Assembly: GCA_037954325.1 (NCBI GenBank)
Contig: JBBMNZ010000027.1
Location: 2,645,501 to 2,709,500 of the forward strand
Origin: Fistularia commersonii
Taxonomy: Eukaryota > Chordata > Actinopteri > Syngnathiformes > Fistulariidae
DNA length: 64,000 nucleotides
Direction of reading: 5' to 3'
Position 1 is the stretch's first letter, and every line of letters begins with the position of its first letter. The notes under the pieces are model-generated. The model was not told the origin of the DNA, made no database searches, and saw only the letters and a program-made list of their open reading frames with translations. Positions 1 to 12,569 of the stretch are shown here, one piece after another. A program made the translations under genes and the position numbers.

Positions 1-914
1 AGGCTTTAATTTTCATGACAAATAACAGCCGCACTTCATCTTTTCAATTAAAACGTGGAACATGCGACACGTTTGCATTCCCATGAGGAACATGATCGGG
101 CGAAACAACAAATAGGAGATATATCCTGATACATATTTGTACATTTTCCAAATTCAATCAAATGAACACAGCCTTTATTTCTTTAGTCACTCTCCCATTT
201 GCATCATCAGCGTCCTTTTGCTTTTTTTTTTTTTTTTTTTTTTTTTAAGGTAATAGACTTACAATTCAGTTATGCTGGCACATTTGCTTTACAACTAAAC
301 ATGACTGCTATATCACTGGACGATTTCTATCAAAGATGTAAAATTCCACAATATAGAGTAATCATAAACTACCGACACAAACAGACCGCTAGAGGAATGG
401 TGTGATAATCGGTGGCAACACATGCTTATCATAACATCAGTAGTAAACATAAAATATGATTGCGTATCGATCTGCTCATTGATCCGATCTGCTTATAAAT
501 CATTAAGCGAAAAGCACACGCTATTTTCTAACTTCTCATTTCAGAACTAAGTTTCATAACGGCAAACAAAGACAGTATCCTTTTCTTGCACAAATGCGAT
601 GTAGGCTTCAATCCAACAGGTTCACAGGTTACAGGAGCTGAGAACAAAACATCTATTTCTACCCCCGACCCCCAATGTTCTTTTTACCCACCGAGCAGAT
701 TTACATGGTGACATGTCTGAGATAATGCCCGGCTCAAAGCAAAGTGTTTCCAAGGAATAATAACAACCTATTTATGTTAATTAGAAGAGGAATTGAATGT
801 CTTTCTTGTTGCTTTTTCTTTCCATGCACTACATTTACATAACATGTAGGCAGTTTTATCAGAAAAGCAGAAAAGTTTTGCTAATGGCCTAAACAGTGGC
901 TGCCCCGTTTAATA

Positions 915-975
<61 letters not shown>

Positions 976-2029
976 GGGAGGCGGAGAGGTTGTGTTTTGA
1001 AAACCTGCAAGTCTAAAATTCTAATTTTGTCAAACTGACCTTTCCTCATATTTATTTATTCTTTGTAACGGCCGTAAGCAACTGAAACAAAGCAATGGAA
1101 TTTGGTTTTGCTTGCACTCGTATTTATTTTGAGGACCTGAAAGCGCCCCTGATGTGACCGTTTTTCAACCGTACGCTGAAATGTTTCCCTATCAATGGTG
1201 CTATTATTATATTATCAAAACTGGGATTGGTCAACATGAGACGGCGAATAAAAAGAATAGCAAACGCACGGGAAGGATAGTTTTACAAAATCTCAGCTTC
1301 GGCAAATGATGTGAAGACAGTGATTTAATCACGGCAGCGAGGACGCCGGTTGACCTTATGACCCCGCAGGGGTCAAACCAAGCAGGAGGAGGACACCTCA
1401 GCCGCATTGAGGGTCTGACTTCAATCCACTTTATCAAGCTAAGCTGGGAGTGGAAGTGAGGGGGGTGAAGAAGAAATAAAAAAAAGGCTTGGGCCTCAGT
1501 GTGGACTGGTAGTAGAGAGTAACTGGGTGACACACAGATGGCTGCCACAGCTGGCCTGCGTGGGGTGGGGTGGTGGTGGTGCAGGGGGTAGGACTTCAGT
1601 TTTAGCTGAGCAGGCATTTCCCAAAACTGGAGGGAGAATTCCTTGGAATAAAACACGAATGAGGGGGGAGGGGGGGACGAAAAACAACCATTTGTGAACT
1701 TTTAATTCTAATAATGCGTGTTTTAAAGCCCTCCGTATGGTTTTGTATGCTAACAGAGTGGTCGGTTTTCTAAAAGGAGGGAAAGTCAGTAAGCTAATTC
1801 TCCCCTCGAGTTTAGCTCCGGGACACAAGAGGTCCACGTTTAGTTTATCCAAATGAGTTTAACACCCCGGACGGAGCTTTAAATATGCTTGCTTTACGAC
1901 CTTATTCGCCGTCCATTTAAGTCGTATTTTTCGCATTATTTTTCCCCGAAACGAACAGAGGAGAAACGGAATTCAGCAGGCGAACACGGAACAATACAGT
2001 TAAGTTTGGGCTAACCTTTCCCTCGAGTT
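1..2029. other. Left intergenic region, no gene seen
   Basis: AT-rich non-coding sequence with a T-run at about 222-246 (possibly the poly(A) of a minus-strand retroposon) and the (GT)28 tract. Longer open frames at 1231-1852 are low in complexity and conflict with each other. Confidence 0.6.
917..972. repeat. (GT)28 microsatellite
   Basis: Uninterrupted GT dinucleotide run in the left intergenic region. Confidence 0.98.
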
Positions 2030-2600
2030 AACTTACTGTAACAACATGGAGAAGCAGCGGGCTGGTGGAGGAGAGAGAGGGGGGAGAGAGGGAGCGAGAG
2101 AGAAGGGGGGAAAGAAAGGAAAAAATGTCCACTTACACAAAACTTCGACGGCGATTAAAACGGCGACGTCCAGCGCGGTGGAGCAACAAGTCCCTCCACG
2201 GTGTTTTCGTCGAGGTGGTCCGAGAAACGCTCCCGGCCGAGCCAACTGGGGAGAGGAAAACAGCAGCCGTTTCAACCGTCATCTTGTCCAAAAAAAATCC
2301 GTTCGGGATATTTTTCACTTGCGGGGGCTCTTTCCGGCTCCAAGCGAAACGGGGAGCTCCTCGTAGCGACGTGCGAGTAAGGGCTTTCTTTTCGAAAAAA
2401 TGTGAAAAATGTCAAAGATTTTCTCTTTTCTTTTTTTTTCCTCTCCCTCCCCGCTGCTATGTCAAAGCAGCGGGGCTACGGCGGCGGTGGAAGCGCCTGT
2501 TGCAACAGCGACAAGAATCGGCCATCTACCTCCACGACCGAGCGGTACTTCTCCATATGGGATGAAGACTTTCACGCCTAAATATGTCAAAATGATCATA
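2030..2600. promoter_or_regulatory. CpG-rich promoter-like block, possible first exon of an unidentified gene
   Basis: CpG-rich sequence beside purine-rich low-complexity DNA (2060-2125). On the minus strand an excellent donor (TTTTGT|GTAAGTGG) lies at about 2137-2144, preceded by an ORF from an ATG at about 2282 (MTVETAAVFLSPVGSAGS...). This would fit a first exon reading leftward. In human, MICALCL, PARVA and TEAD1 follow MICAL2 in this direction, but the peptide does not resemble the starts I know for these. The plus-strand ORFs here look like chance. Identity is unassigned. Confidence 0.35.
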
Positions 2601-2859
2601 AACTAGCCGCTATTTGCTAAGAGCTCAACTAAATCCCAGCAACAGAAGTCTACAATCAGTTTGAATACCCGCAACTACCATTGAAACTTACCTCGTTACA
2701 GATATCTCATATAAAAAAAAATGTCCCCCTTTGGTATTGTGGTGTTACTGGGTATTTTTAATACAATGTCAAGTTATTCTACTGTTTCTGGGCCAGCAAG
2801 GATGATGTAGGTGAATGGCTTCGCGCACTGACAGAGATGCGAAGAATGCTCGGAATGAG

Positions 2860-3125
2860 AAGAGGAATGAAATGAACGCAAAGAGCGAGTTTGCGCCGGG
2901 GCGGAGCGAGAGGTGGCGTCATCCCGAGCCCAGCGGCCTGCCTGCCTGGGCGGCGGGGACTGGGAGGGTGAGCGCACATCCCGGGGAACTGTGGCCTTCA
3001 GGGACGCGTCTGAAAAGTCCGACTTCGCAGCTCCCGCCGGCGTCGCCCTGTCTCTTTATTTGTTTATTCCCCGCCTGCGGACGAGAGACGGGGACCCCGC
3101 ACCGGTGTGCTTGCGGGGTCAAAAA
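2860..3125. other. GC/CpG-rich island
   Basis: A second short CpG-dense stretch (for example gccggggcggagcgag and cgcagctcccgccggcg). It has several overlapping open frames on both strands but no recognisable protein or convincing splice structure. It may belong to the same promoter region as the block at 2.0-2.6 kb. Confidence 0.3.
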
Positions 3126-3229
3126 AATGCGCGTCCTGGTTTGACATATCAGTGGGAGTTCGCTTTCATTGGAAAGCCGATTGACTTATTTGCATTTTCT
3201 TTCAAATTCACATACCATTAGAACTTAAG

Positions 3230-3530
3230 GCAAAAAAAAAACTCACCAATTTACTGTAAATTTGTAATAATTTGTCTGTATATATGTTCATAACTGTGCA
3301 ATATTTAATTTCATAACAGCTACATGTACAACATTTTTTTCATACTCCTGTGCACTCCTTATCTTTCACTTGGTACTTAGTACCTTAAGACACTTTATAG
3401 TTTATAACTAACCTTTTTTTTACTGTTTATACAATTTTCTACTACTATTTATTATTGTTACTTGTTTCTTGTAACTTTGGCACAACAGTTTCCTTCGTCA
3501 TAAATAAAGTTGTTCTTGTTCTTAAAAAAA
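3230..3530 (+). mobile_element. Probable LINE 3' end
   Basis: AT-rich sequence ending 'cttgtaactttggcacaacagtttccttcgtcataaataaagttgttcttgttctt'-type tail. This style of 3' end, with a poly(A)-signal-like motif followed by short tandem repeats, is typical of fish LINEs. No coding remnant is visible. Confidence 0.5.
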
Positions 3531-3844
3531 TTGCAGTTGATTTGAGGCTGGGCTGCAGAACTTCTATTTGAATTTGAAGATGAAAATGTCACAAAAAAAC
3601 AATATGTCGTTTTACACAACATTTGTTGAAACACTTTCAGGTGGATTTCAAGTCAAATGTTTAAGTAAAATTGTTCCACCTCTGCATTACTGCGCTTCCT
3701 TTGGGGCCAAATGACAGTGGCAAAAAATGTGAAGATGAAATGAATGTATGTATATATATATGGTTCTGAGATGGCTACTTGGTTGAGCGGTCACTTCTGA
3801 CATCCGACTACTGGTACTTCGGATCTTCGGTGACTGAAATGCAC

Positions 3845-3905
3845 TTTTTGTAAGTCGTTTTGGATAAAAATGTCTGCCAAATAACTGTAATGTAATATAA
3901 TGTAT
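3845..3905 (+). repeat. SINE/LINE-type 3' tail ('gtaagtcgctttggataaa' family), copy 1
   Basis: 'tgtaagtcgttttggataaaaatgtctgcc' followed by 'aaataactgtaatgtaata', a very common teleost retroposon 3' end with an (atgta)n tail. The region before it (3770-3840) may be the body of the same element. Confidence 0.75.
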
Positions 3906-5594
3906 TGATTGTCCTACCCTACGGTGGGCAATATGAAGCCCCCCTAAGCTCTTGCTTGTTATACACTTTAATGCCTCTTTATGTTTGGTGCCTAATAAGT
4001 ATAGAAAACTAAGTGTCATCTTTGACAGGATCATGTTTTTGAGAAAAAGTAGAATTTCCATAGAACCCAATAGAGTTAATCCAAAATGTTATGTCCAAGC
4101 ATGTGGAAGCCAGGTCTCAGGAGGTTAATGAAAATGTAAATAAAGAAAATACTTTTACATTTACATTTGCATTTACATCAAAATTTGTCCACCCTCTTTG
4201 AGGCCCAGAAGGACACATGGCATCAGGTTAACAACTTGATTATCTCTCCAACAGAGAGTGGGGGCAGAGTTTAAACAGTCAAATGAAAGTATTTCACAGT
4301 GCTGCCGTGCTAGCGTTGTCCGTGACACGCAGTATTCTGATGCCTCCCCCCTCCTGAGTCACCAGGCAATGTCCGAGCCAACAGGTCAATCTATTCGATG
4401 TCTAACTTTAAATGCAAATTGAGACACGTGATCCCTGAAATGCGAATAATCCCAGGTACCCAACCCCTCCGGAAAAAAAGACACAGAAAATATAAGCATT
4501 TCAGAAAAGATCCCATTTCCACTGGATAAAAAAAAGCCTCATCCAACATCTGGCTGACAACTGCAAATGAAACGTGTTTCATCTGCAATTTGTCTCAGGT
4601 TATTTGACTTCTGCAGAAGTTGGGTCAGACTGCTCGGTTAACTCGGTTTAGAATTCCTCAATCGAAACAAACAAATCGATGCTGCTTTGTTGCAATACTG
4701 ATTTTATTATCAGCCACATGTATCTTTACATATTTAAAATGTTTTCTAACCTACCAAGGCGGTTTAGAAATAGAACTTGGACTGCAAATAACCATATTAT
4801 AATGCAAGCAAAAGAAAGTTCTAATGTGAATAAGTGGATATAAGCAGTCGAGGAGGCAAGTCCAGGAGGCTGACCTCACCCCAGAAGATCTAAAGGAACG
4901 TGCATTCTCCCTTTGAGTCTTTTAGAATTTTTAATAATTTTATTTGCAGATCCAGAAGTTCCGTCCACCGAGCGATCTTCTCTCATATGAGCATGCCTTG
5001 TGATTCTAGTCGCCCAACGCATCAGTGATACTCCTCAAGGTCAGAATCGGAATAATTTGGTTGTTTTGTGCCTGTTAGCCACGGCGGTTGTTACAAGGCT
5101 GTTACAAATACGGCGCCCACACCAACAGATTTCCAGCATAACATTAACGGCAGTCACAGTGAAAAATCTTTTATTTCAGTTTAGCTGTAATTTAGACATC
5201 CTCAATATCAATAGCAATCTAACAAATATAGTTTGTTTGGAATAAAAGTAAGTGCATTCGGTTGCGCCAAATGCATTTATTATATTTTCTTTTATAATAT
5301 ATGTCCCAAAATGCAACACCCACAAGACATTTGGGTGGATCTCAAAAGAGTCAGCTGTGGTCCTGTCTGGACAGGTCATCCTCCAGGGACTAATGTTTTG
5401 ACACCAATCTCTCAAAAGAGTGATCGGCGAGGAGGAACTCTGTTCCGGCTGTCTGTAGCCGTCGTTTAACGCCGTGGAATACCTGTCAGTGTGCATTTAT
5501 CTGTGAGAGAATTTGAAGGTGTATAATTCAAATGTGCCTTTTTGCCATATACTTTGCCTGTGTTAATCCAAACACATATTTGTAATATATTCAT

Positions 5595-5800
5595 TTGTTA
5601 TCTATACAGTCTATCCTACAGTCAAGGTTACCCCCCTTTAACAACCATTCACTCACTCATTTACACGCGATCTAAACAGACTCATTCACTCATTCATATG
5701 ATGAGGAAACCAGAGAAAACGCACGCAGACACTGAGAACACGAGACTAAACACAGAAAGGCCCCCTGTCGGAATCATACTAAGGATCTTTTTTCTGTGAG
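5595..5800 (-). repeat. Dispersed 'CACGGTGG' teleost repeat, copy
   Basis: Minus-oriented copy containing the family landmarks 'attcactcactcatt', 'aaccagagaaaacgcacgc', 'cacagaaaggccccctgtcgg' and 'ctgtgaggtggaa'. The consensus reads as a tRNA-like or SINE-like head, a 'tttctgtgtggagt' middle and an 'ataagcggtatagataatga' tail. Confidence 0.75.
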
Positions 5801-6879
5801 GTGGAAACACAACTCACTGTCATATGTTTAACACCTTCTACTGATTATGCATTTTACTATCGAGCTGCTCCTAATATTTTTTTTTGGTAAAGAAATCAAA
5901 AGTGAGCAATCCTTGCTTTTCATGGGGAACTGAACACAGATGTCTGACAGCAGCTGTAAATCATCCGTCAGTGTGCAAAAGATAGAACAGGCGTGAAATA
6001 TGCATTGTAAATCGCAGTGTTCTGAGAGCTTTCTAGCGTACACGTGAACAGCAGTGACTAGCGGATGTCAAATCACCTCGGGGTGCACGGATTGCGTCTC
6101 CAAAGACTTGATTATGAGTCTTCTTTCCTTCGTCGGGACACGGCATAAGTGGATGCAAGGTTTCAACCGTTATTCTCCAGACGCTGCCGGTCTGTTGTGA
6201 TTGGTCGCCTGGATAGTGACTTTTCAAAAGACAACAGCCAAGCCCTTTTGTATAGATTTCTTTAACATCTATGTTACTCCAAATGGAAATAAACATCATA
6301 GTGCATCGAGGGTGTAAAAGGAATCTACTGAAACCTGGATCTGGTTAGGGAAATGTTTACCGTGGTAATAAACCAACTGAAAATTTTTGTTGGTTTCCTT
6401 TTGGCTTTGAAACAAACATCCATCTGTTGGCGATGTGTGGAGTCGCCTCCCTCTGGCCGCGAGGAAAAATGCAGCTTCCCAGGACCCAGTATCCCCAAAG
6501 TAGAAGCGTCATTGGATCATTTACTATCTACATCACATGGCCATCGCATTTTTCACATCCGACGCCAAAGTCCCACGATGACAAGTCAATTAATATCTCG
6601 ATCTTTTTATTCCAACCATTTCGTCAGACCTGCAAATGTTGAGCCCCACTGTCACAAATTCAAAGCCCCGCTGTGAGCCTCAACCATCCAGCCCGCTCCA
6701 CGCACCAAGCGGCGGCAAGTAACCTGTGGCTTCGTCAGCGTGTTTTTTTTGGAAATGAGATCAATCGGGTCATCAAATATTTTCACTGCATGTAGAGAAA
6801 TGGCTCCATTGCCATTTTGGATAATTCACTGACTGTATAACAGCAGTCTGGACGGCAAACAAATCAAACCATCCTGAAG

Positions 6880-7345
6880 TGCATCTGTGCTGCTTCCACA
6901 TGCTCACTACCTCACCTCATTCACATGTCAAGCCCTAACTCTACTCTTGTTGGTCCCAGCCTGCACGCATCCTGCCTATTTTTGTTATTTATTTTATTCT
7001 TGTCATCGCTATTGTCACTCTATTTATATATTTATCTATTTATTTGTCGTTGAGTTTTGGTTGTCTATTTTTCACCCTTACTGTTGTCCATTCTTATCCC
7101 TGATGTTGCTGTTGTTGTTCTCCGTGCTCTCTATTTATTCATGGATTTGCCATCTTCTGTCTTCAAGCTCTCTCTATTTATATTTATATTCATATTTATT
7201 TTTGACACTATAACTGTGATGCTGCTGTGACAAAATAATACCTTTTCTATGGGGACTAATAAGTTCATCTTATCTTATCTTATCTTATCTTATCTTATCT
7301 TATCTTATCTTATCTTATCTCGTCTTATCTTATCTTATCTTATAT
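6880..7345 (+). mobile_element. Probable LINE 3' end with (ATCTT)n tail
   Basis: AT- and TTG-rich sequence with only low-complexity open frames. It ends 'ggggactaataagttcatct tatcttatct', where (ATCTT)n runs from about 7268 to 7342. The tandem tail appears to have grown from the LINE 3' terminus. Confidence 0.5.
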
Positions 7346-8510
7346 ACTGCCAGGTTTTAACCCAATCTGGCATTTTTATCATTCATTTCTTACTCTAGAT
7401 TGGTCAAAGAATCCTAGAATCTGTAATTCGGTCTTGATTGTTAGTGAAGTCTAGTTATAGTTAATTTGCTTTCTCTTAATTGTACAAATAAGTTGGTGAC
7501 AAAGTTAGTTAGTTATTTTTAACAAGCAGATGCATGGACCCTTTTCATTTCCCGCTGTACTTTGCAAAGGCTGCTGCTCTTTGTTTAATCTTCTTAGCGG
7601 CGCTCAGAATCGTTCTGTGTTCATGTACAAACTGTTCGTCAAAGTGGTTTTAATTCCTCAAAAACGGAGGTTGAAAATCCACGGCTGGCGAAAACATGGA
7701 TCCCGCGACCGGACCGGAGGCGCAACACTGCGCAAGAAAACAGAAACCAGAGAAACCATGGTTCCTCCTCACCAGGGGCTCCTGGATGAAGGATTGTTCT
7801 GCTGTGCTGCTGCAATTCTTTGAGTTGAACCTGCAGCTTTAAGCTTCTGATGGAGGCCACGGTACAATAGAATTAGCCTTGTTTAGGTCATTTTCCTCCA
7901 GATCTGCCCGATTGCCTGCCGCTGGCCTGCCTGGTTTAGCCTGGCCTGCAACCTTGTCTAATCAGATAGCATGAGAGACCAGGTGCTCTTCTACTTCCAC
8001 TGCATGCAGCCAGTGGCTGATTGGCTTAACTCACATGGAGGAGAACAAGCAGAGAGGTCTACTAGATAAATGGGAGTGGGAGAAGCAGGAGATCACGCGC
8101 CGAGTCGTCTGACCTTTGACCTACATCACAGGAGGCATGTGTAAACTTAGTATTGTTTTCTTTTTTGCTAAAAGGAGACCTGAGTTATGAGTGGTAAATA
8201 CGCCAACGTATATCAGTAATTTACCCACCCTACACACTTATTTTTTTCAAAGATCGGAGTAAAAATATTGCTCAGTGCATAGAAGGGTATTTAAAATGGA
8301 TTAAGTGGATTAGAATTCGAGGCTTCCTGTTTCCCCCCCATTTATGAGTTAATCCTGACCGTCCTCCGGTACAATAAGATATATATGATTATATAAAAGC
8401 ACGCAAATTTCCCATTTTTTTCTCATAATCTTTTTGTCTCACAATCTTTTCAAATTCTATTTTTGATTGATTTGCTTGGACTCCACATAGTGCACTAATA
8501 TGTGCTGTGA

Positions 8511-8512
<2 letters not shown>

Positions 8513-8557
<45 letters not shown>
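8513..8557. repeat. (AC)n microsatellite
   Basis: About 22 AC units followed by AT-rich 'atatatataaatatatatat'. Confidence 0.97.
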
Positions 8558-8565
<8 letters not shown>

Positions 8566-8768
8566 AATATATATATTGTATTAGTGAAACATGATTTCCG
8601 AGAGAAAGCAGTGCTCATATTTGGCAGCATCTGCAGCTCATTTGACTCTGTGAGGTAGAGTATATAAAAGGTTTTTAAATTGTTTTTAAAAGAGGGAATT
8701 TAATGACTGATAAAGTGAAATTGTACAAAGAAATAGATTGTCACATGTTTACCTTTGCACCCCCACCA

Positions 8769-8770
<2 letters not shown>

Positions 8771-8820
<50 letters not shown>
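8771..8820. repeat. (AC)25 microsatellite
   Basis: Perfect AC run, about 210 bp from the preceding AC tract. Confidence 0.98.
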
Positions 8821-8822
<2 letters not shown>

Positions 8823-9460
8823 TTAATAAAGCATTTAACTAAGCTGAGTCGAGGACGTGAAATGACGGAAATGACTTTTGAAGTCTAGGTTTTCTCCCGA
8901 ATCGTCACTTGACTAGTCAGTGATATACTATATAAACGGCCTGCACATCACTGAGTAGTTGTAAGGTGCACAGAGGATTAAGCCGCAGGGTCTGTGTCTA
9001 AATTCTAATCTAACTTTGCACAGGTTGCATCTGCACACCCACTGGGCAGCACAGCTTCCATTCTGGCTGAAACATGCGCATCCTGTCACACTAAACCAAT
9101 TATCATCCATTTAAATAACTACTTGACTGGCAACAAAAATTTCAAGTTGGGCTCAAACCGTCCCGGTCAGCTGTTACTGAAATGCATTTATTCTCAACCA
9201 TTAAATCAGTTAAAATGCAAGGATTCTGAAAATATTTGATTCATGTTTTCTTATTTGAATCGAGATCCCACACATCCTCCAGGTGACTGTCAAACTAAAC
9301 TCCTTAACACCAAACATTTAAAGATATTTCAGTTGATTTCAGCATTTCATGGTCATGCGCACGTGCCAGGAGCCATTCCCTCTCAAGAATCAAACTTGTG
9401 CGCCAACCGTTGTGAATAAAGGTGGAGCGTGCATGCAGCAGCTACGCAGACAAAACAACA

Positions 9461-10328
9461 ATAAATCCTTCATTATCTATACCGCTTATCCAGCACTCTG
9501 GGTTGTAGGGGGGAGCGGTGGGGGGACTGGAGCTTATCCCAGCGGTCATCATTAGGTTAGAGGCAGGGTTCACCCTGGACCCGTCACCAGTCTATCACAA
9601 GGCCCCAAATGAAGACATCAACCATTCACACTTCCATTCACAGATCACATAGAGAAATAGAGGCGTTCACCCTCCTACTCATGTGTCATATAGAACAGAC
9701 ACGGGCGTTTTATGTCCCGCGGGCCACATCCGGCCCGTTTAGTTTTTTTATCCGGCCCGCCAAATTATTTTCTTTGAATAACTTAATAAGAATTTTAATC
9801 AATATTGAATTTAGAAACTCCTTTTTTTTTCCTTTTGCTTAATTTTGTATGGATGATTGCATACAAAATAGTGTCAGTACATTTATACGATCATTTATGA
9901 TTTTTATAGTTGAAATAAAATGCCAAAAAAATTAAATATCTAAATTGCAATTTTCATTTTGTGTAATTTACATGATGCCTTCTTGGCCCGTGCGTAAAAC
10001 TTAAATAAGAAAATTGGCCCGCCAGCCCAAATAATTGCCCACCCCTGATATAGAACCATTCATCCTCTCATTCACTCATCATAGGGATAAACAACCATTC
10101 ACTTTCTTATTCACAGATCGTATAGAAACATACAAGCATTCTCTCCTCCATCCAGACATCATGCATCCATTCACTCATTCATTCAGATGGCATGAAGAAA
10201 CATGGTAGGAAACCATCAAAAGCACGGGGGGAAACGTAGAGACTCCACACGGAAAGACCCCTTGTCTGAATTGAACCGGGAGCCACCTTGTTGCGAAGCG
10301 GAAGCATTGAACGCCGTGCCGTCGTACC
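9461..10328 (-). repeat. Dispersed 'CACGGTGG' teleost repeat, long copy carrying a hAT insertion
   Basis: Begins with the tail (ttatctataccgcttatcca), passes 'ggttcaccctggacccgtca' and ends with 'ttgcgaagcggaagcattga acgccgtgccgtcgt'. The middle is expanded by repeated 'accattca...' units. The hAT-like element occupies 9696-10047. Confidence 0.8.
9696..10047. mobile_element. hAT-like non-autonomous DNA element with perfect 8-bp target duplication
   Basis: The 352-bp element begins CAGACACGGGCGTTTTATG and ends TTGCCCACCCCTG. Its termini are imperfect inverted repeats (CAGGGGTGGGC-type) with internal 'ggcccg' blocks, as seen in many vertebrate hAT MITEs. It is flanked by identical atatagaa at 9688-9695 and 10048-10055. 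It sits inside a copy of the dispersed 'CACGGTGG' repeat. No transposase frame is present. Confidence 0.85.
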
Positions 10329-11655
10329 TGCATTTTAGTGCACATAAAGGTAACTTCTAAGAATAATGGTCCGAAACGGTTAGCGGTATTTCCAGAAACC
10401 CGCCCCAATGGAGTGTCCTGCAAAACAACTGCGCGAGTTTGCTTTTTCCTGACGGCTTCATTGGAGTTTTAAACACTTTGTCTACAAATCTCTTTATCTC
10501 TGTGGGAGCTCGGTCGCCTGTTCAATTGAGGGTCGTGCCAGTCGACTGCGGACATTAAAGACAGATTATTGCATAACCAATGTTTAAAATGTGATTATGA
10601 GCAGATGTGCATGCAGATTGCTGCAGAGGCAGAGGATTTTGCGATATCAGACAGATGCATGATTTCAGAGCAAGGCTTTACGTTCGACATCGACGAAACT
10701 CTGCCATCTGGAAGAGGAAAATAGTTTGGCCTGCAGCGCGATAGGAAATATTCAGGGAGAAATAATCTCTTCGCCCATCCAACGGTGTCGGCTGCAACTT
10801 CACGTTACTTTCTTTCAAAGACTCTCCGCCACAAATGTGTTATAATACACAATAATTGCAGTTAAATGACCGTACTTATAAAATAAATAAAAAAATAAAA
10901 CATCTGAACGTCGCGATCCGAACACGAGCGTGTTCAAAAGCAGCAATAATAGAGGAAAGCATGGATAAAATTTGAAAAATTCTCCCGTCCTTCGGGATTA
11001 TAAATCAATAAGAGACACGGAGGAGTCCACGCCGTGATAGACCCGAAGCACTCATCCTCCGTGTCACTCCTACCAAGCTCACCTTTTTATGGGTATTTTT
11101 CTTAACTGCTTTGAGAATAACTGTTGTCCTATATAAAGGACAGGCTGGGTGATGGTTCTTGTGTGGTTGAGGAGGCTTATTTTATATGAATACCGTGGTA
11201 TATAAAGGAAGATACAACAGTGTAATTACACGTAATGGCTGGAAATGCTCCTGCCCAAGAGATCTTGCCGTATGATGTCTGATTATGGGTGATCATTTTC
11301 TTTTTGGTTAAAAAACGAGGCACATCCCCGGTCCTAGACTTTGCTGATGATAGTGGTTGAGAACAATGGCCTATTGAAATGCATTGTCACCATCCCAGCT
11401 TAAATGTCAGAGGATAAGGCTGGCAAGAAATCCAGTGCTGGGTATATAGAAGACGGCTCAGGCGAAGCGAAGACTAGCTGCTGCCATTCTCTCCACCGAA
11501 AGATAATTCAGCAGCATTTTACTGCCCGCGCTAACATCGATACATCTGGAACACTGTACATCCTGAGCCGTCCGACGTACGCCGTTATCTTTGATTCTTT
11601 TTCTTATTATTATTCCAGAAAATGTTTCATTTCATCAGTCCGGCATCATGAAAGT

Positions 11656-12089
11656 TCATTCATTCATTGCTTATCCCGCAGTCACGGTTCCGCGGGGCTC
11701 GCAAGTTGATCACAGGGCCACATATAGAGACATCCAACCATCCATCCATCCATCTTCTGCCGCTTATCCGGCACTCGGGGTCACGGGAGATTGCTGGAGC
11801 CTATCCCAGTTGTCATCTGGCGAAAGGCGGGGTTCACCGTGGACCGGTCGCCAGACAATCGCGGGGCCACATACAGAGAAATACAACCATTCACCTGCCA
11901 TATAAGGACCTATAAACATTCACTCCCTCATTCACACATCTCATGCATGTGTTTGGACTGTGATGGGAAAATGGCAACCAGGAGGAAACTCACGCCGACA
12001 CAGGAAGGACACGCAAACTCCACACAGAAAGGCCCCCCTGAACAAGGGACTTACTTGCTGTGAGTCGGAAGCCACCGTGCCGCCCCATC
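11656..12089 (-). repeat. Dispersed 'CACGGTGG' teleost repeat, partly duplicated copy
   Basis: Two tail segments (11660-11740 and 11755-11900) precede a single head ending 'gtgagtcggaagccaccgtgccgcccc'. It is immediately followed by the second family at 12090-12320. Confidence 0.8.
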
Positions 12090-12320
12090 TTGAAAGCATT
12101 TGACAAAAATCTTTGTAATGGGAAACAAAATCAATGCAGAAACCGTTTCTCTGCAGGATAATGGTACAGTGACAGGCGTGAAGCACCAAGGTGGAGAGGA
12201 AGCAAGGGTGTGTGTGTGTGTGTGAAATTTCACTCTGTCGTTTCACCTTCAACCAGGATTTGGTCTCTTGAACATTAGTTTTTAATTTGTGGGTTTATCA
12301 CCACACTTGCTGTCACTCTC
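12090..12320 (-). repeat. Second dispersed repeat family, flanking the 'CACGGTGG' repeat
   Basis: Sequence 'atcttgaaagcatttgacaa', 'cagaaaccgtttctctgcag' and 'gacaggcgtgaagcaccaaggtggagagg' recurs as its complement at 29793-29930 and, more diverged, at 55123-55320. In all three places it sits at the head end of a 'CACGGTGG' repeat. Confidence 0.7.
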
Positions 12321-12569
12321 TTTTGACAAAAAACAGGAAAATGTTTTGACTAATCAAATACATTTGAAACTGAAGTCATTCCAGTTGCCAGATATTTTAG
12401 ATTATTCCATCTTTTGGCCTCATTGTAAAATAAAATTGGACAAGAATTGAGTTTATGCTGGAAGAATTAGAGCTTCTGAACCTGCCATGCCTCCGCTCAA
12501 GTGCTGCTGTCCTCCAGGAAATCAACACACACCAAGGTGGACACCTTCTCCTTTTGGAGAAAGCTTATA

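Larger units (their letters stand above)
3910..8510. other. Intergenic region, repeats only
   Basis: Apart from the listed repeats I see no coding exon. Frames at 5176-5496 and 6353-6676 show no recognisable protein and no splice support. 4100-5590 and 7350-8510 hold nothing I can identify. Confidence 0.55.

Noticed and set aside
2065..2565. 166-codon plus-strand frame in the CpG block
   Set aside because: Composition follows the underlying GC- and purine-rich DNA. No domain is recognisable and the minus strand offers the better splice signal.
4391..4588. Short minus-strand frame with a hydrophobic centre
   Set aside because: Only 65 codons, no signal-peptide-plus-cleavage pattern, no conserved motif, and located in repeat-rich intergenic DNA.
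8703..8888. Open frame rich in Thr-His repeats
   Set aside because: It is simply the (AC)25 tract translated. Similar frames at 49635-49910, 55872-56471, 59995-59225-type and 61191-61508 have the same cause.
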